Assembly: GCA_963704025.1 (NCBI GenBank)
Contig: CAVPGP010000005.1
Span: 372,001 to 436,000 of the forward strand
Origin: CAVPGP01 sp963704025
GTDB taxonomy: Bacteria; Actinomycetota; Thermoleophilia; Gaiellales; Gaiellaceae
Reading direction: 5' to 3'
DNA length: 64,000 bases
The translations under genes and the position numbers were made by a program. The stretch's first letter is position 1, and each line of letters starts with the position of its first letter. This document shows, piece by piece, positions 61,929 through 64,000 of the stretch. Under the pieces are notes generated by a model. It did not search any database. It was given only the letters and a program-made list of their open reading frames with translations, and had not been told where the DNA came from.

Positions 61929-64000
61929 CTACTGCGACCGGATCAGCATCTCGGCCTGGCGCTCGAGGTCGACGTACGGCTCGCCGCTGACGTCGACTGC
62001 GACCCGGTTGATCGTCCCGCCGGTGAAGGCGTACGGAGCCTCGCCGGGGTAGTCGTCCGTCACCGGCTCGCCGCTGTGCCGTCCGACAAAGAGGCCCGAG
62101 CCGGCAATCGAGAATGCTCCGAGCTGGGTCCTGATCGTGCCCTCGCCGACCTTGGTCTCTCCGTGGTAGAGGGACAGCGTCCCGGTGGCGCCCGTGGGCT
62201 CCATTCCTTCCTTCTCGAACGAGGCCGAGAGGATCAGGTTCTCGCCGGTGGGAACGTCCTCGGTGCCGACGACCATCTGCTCCTCGGCGCCGACGAAGTT
62301 GTTGACGTAGTGGAGGCGGTTGTCCTTGACATAGAGCGCGTGGCCGCCGAAGCGGGACCCGATCGCGAAGAGCACGCCCTCGGCCCCGGGGGCAGGGATG
62401 TCGACGAGCGCGCCGATCACGAACGAGCGGTTCCTCGTGTTGACGGCCTGCCACTCGCTGACCGGCGCCGTGTCCGGGAAGTAGACGTACCGGTCGCGGG
62501 GAGCGGTCAGCTGTGGGCGTGGCGTCCCGAGGATCTCGACCGGGGAGCGGTCGTCGAGCGGGAAGGCGCCGTTCCGGCCGGCTTCGGAAAACCAGATGTT
62601 CACGAGCTCCCTCACCTTGTCGGGCTGCTCTCCCGCGAGGTTCGAGACCTCCGACCGGTCGACGTCGGTGTTGTACAGCTCCCACTCGTCGTCGCTGAAG
62701 TTGCCCCAGCCTGCGACGGTCGGATGTGTCGTCACCGCCTTCCAGCCCTCGTGCCAGATCGAGCGGGAGCCGAGCATCGCGTAGAACTGCGTCTTCCTGG
62801 CGGACTCGGCCGAGGCGTCGTCGAGGCTGTCGCGCATGCTGACGCCGTCGAGGGGAGACTGCGTGTGCCCCTTGATCGTCTCCGGCGGGTCGACGCCGAG
62901 CACGTCGAGAATCGTCGGCACGAGGTCGATCGCGTGGTGGTACTGGTCGCGGATCTCGCCGCGGGCCTTCGTTCCGGCAGGCCACGAGATGATGCACGGG
63001 TCGCAGGTTCCGCCGTTGAACTCGTAGCGCTTCCACATCTTGAACGGCGTGTTGAACGCCATCGCCCAGCCGTTCGGATAGTGGTTGTAGGTCTTCGTGC
63101 CGCCGAGGTCGTCGATCTGTGCCAGGTTCTGGGCCAGGTCGTCGGGGACGCCGTTGGCGAACTTCATCTCGTTGACGGAGCCGTTGGGCCCGCCCTCGCC
63201 GCTGGCGCCGTTGTCGGAGACGACGATAACGAGCGTGTTCTCCAGGAGCTCGTTCTGCTCGAGGTAGTCGAGCAGGCGCCCGATGTGGTGATCCGCGTGC
63301 GCGAGGAACCCCGCGTACACCTCGGCCATGCGCGAGAAGAGCGTCTTCTCCTCGTCGTTCAGCGACTCCCAGGGGCGGGTGACGTCGAGCAGCGGGAACG
63401 GCTTTCCGTCCGGGCCTGTGCGCGTCTCCGTCCCGATCGGGTTGATCGGCGGCAGCTCGGTGTCGGCGGGCACGATGCCGAGCTTCTTCTGCCTGTCGAG
63501 CGTCTGCTCGCGGATCGCCTCGTACCCCATGTCGAAGCGGCCCTTGAACTTGTCGATCCACTCCTTCGGCGCGTGGTGGGGTGCGTGGCAGGCTCCCGGC
63601 GCGTAGTAGAGGAGGAAGGGCTTCTCGGGTGCGACCGCCTTGGCGTCGCGGATGAACTCGAGCGCCTTGTCGGTGATGTCGTCGGTGAGGTGGTAGCCCT
63701 CCTCCGGGGTGCTCGGCTGGTCGACGGGGTGGTTGTCGTAGACCAGGTCGGGGTACCACTGGTTCGTCTCGGCGCCCAGGAATCCGTACCACCGCTCGAA
63801 GCCGCGCCCGGTCGGCCAGTTGCGCCGCGTCGAGGCGAGGTTCATCTCGTCGGTCGGGCAGAGGTGCCACTTGCCGACCATGTAGGTGTTCCAGCCGAGC
63901 TCGCCGAGGATCTCGGAGAGCATGCCGTTCTCGGGCGGGACGGTGCCGCTCGCGTTCGGGAAGCCGATCGCCGCCTCGGTGATGCAGGCCATGCTGTTCC
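61929..64000 (-). CDS. Arylsulfatase-family enzyme, N-terminus outside window
   Basis: About 690 residues are visible. The formylglycine motif (C/S-x-P-x-R) would lie just beyond the right edge, since the visible part begins shortly after it (NSMACITEAAIGFPNASG). Conserved blocks: LSEILGELGWNTYMVGKWHL, FERWYGFLGAETNQWYPDLV, FLLYYAPGACHAPHHAPKEW and VIVVSDNGASGEGGPNGSVN. These supply metal and substrate His, Lys and Asp residues of the sulfatase fold. The C-terminal 170 residues (YVYFPDTAPVSEWQAVNTRN, HALYVKDNRLHYVNNFVGAE) form a LamG-like beta domain. No frame change is seen. The HAD hydrolase gene follows. Confidence 0.93.
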   Translation of the reverse strand, partial: NSMACITEAAIGFPNASGTVPPENGMLSEILGELGWNTYMVGKWHLCPTDEMNLASTRRNWPTGRGFERWYGFLGAETNQWYPDLVYDNHPVDQPSTPEEGYHLTDDITDKALEFIRDAKAVAPEKPFLLYYAPGACHAPHHAPKEWIDKFKGRFDMGYEAIREQTLDRQKKLGIVPADTELPPINPIGTETRTGPDGKPFPLLDVTRPWESLNDEEKTLFSRMAEVYAGFLAHADHHIGRLLDYLEQNELLENTLVIVVSDNGASGEGGPNGSVNEMKFANGVPDDLAQNLAQIDDLGGTKTYNHYPNGWAMAFNTPFKMWKRYEFNGGTCDPCIISWPAGTKARGEIRDQYHHAIDLVPTILDVLGVDPPETIKGHTQSPLDGVSMRDSLDDASAESARKTQFYAMLGSRSIWHEGWKAVTTHPTVAGWGNFSDDEWELYNTDVDRSEVSNLAGEQPDKVRELVNIWFSEAGRNGAFPLDDRSPVEILGTPRPQLTAPRDRYVYFPDTAPVSEWQAVNTRNRSFVIGALVDIPAPGAEGVLFAIGSRFGGHALYVKDNRLHYVNNFVGAEEQMVVGTEDVPTGENLILSASFEKEGMEPTGATGTLSLYHGETKVGEGTIRTQLGAFSIAGSGLFVGRHSGEPVTDDYPGEAPYAFTGGTINRVAVDVSGEPYVDLERQAEMLIRSQ

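Overview
The window is a high-GC, gene-dense chromosomal segment without rRNA and with one tRNA-Lys. GC-rich codon use, GTG starts, TGATG/ATGA-overlapping operons, family content and abundant palindromic intergenic repeats suggest a soil-type actinobacterium, most likely class Thermoleophilia (Gaiellales or Solirubrobacterales). That placement is inference. Several operons carry clusters of single-base indels while neighbours are clean, so local sequencing error is more likely than mass gene decay. For those genes I give the whole span of the broken frames.

Layout. 1-4.6 kb: Dpp/Opp-type peptide ABC operon on the minus strand. 4.8-10.8 kb: single-gene units (membrane protein, O-methyltransferase, cupin, YcaQ-type DNA glycosylase, acetyltransferase, P-loop kinase, glycosidase-like/methyltransferase fusion). 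10.8-23.2 kb: an accessory, cassette-like island of small catabolic or regulatory genes, separated by a short dispersed repeat always in one orientation. It is interrupted at 14.1-18.4 kb by three IS110-family elements around a signal peptidase I gene. 24 kb: tRNA-Lys. 24.2-25.3 kb: peptidoglycan amidase and a small protein. 25.3-31.6 kb: a c-di-GMP/pilus module (MshEN coiled-coil protein, GAF-GGDEF-GAF-HD-GYP enzyme, PilB/GspE ATPase). 31.6-37.2 kb: LysR regulator, FtsX-like permease and tandem ABC ATPase.

37.4-50.5 kb is the most unusual part. A secreted protein of about 2630 residues has TolB-type propeller repeats, a von Hippel-Lindau beta domain, two tandem PIDNF/PIDNM arrays, a PPC-like domain and a gingipain-like C25 peptidase domain. 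It is divergent from a soluble-adenylyl-cyclase-like protein (two cyclase domains, P-loop ATPase, TPRs), which is followed by a secreted M11 metalloprotease. Downstream lie a long palindrome, an SGNH hydrolase, a secreted protein and a GT87-like / asparaginase / M55 aminopeptidase operon with a 51-bp duplication of a gene start. Together these suggest processing of extracellular proteins, peptides and cell wall.

55.5-64 kb: Fpg/Nei glycosylase and an acetyltransferase, a palindrome-flanked repeat, a Rieske oxygenase next to a polar amino-acid-type ABC transporter, an HAD phosphatase, and an arylsulfatase running off the right edge.
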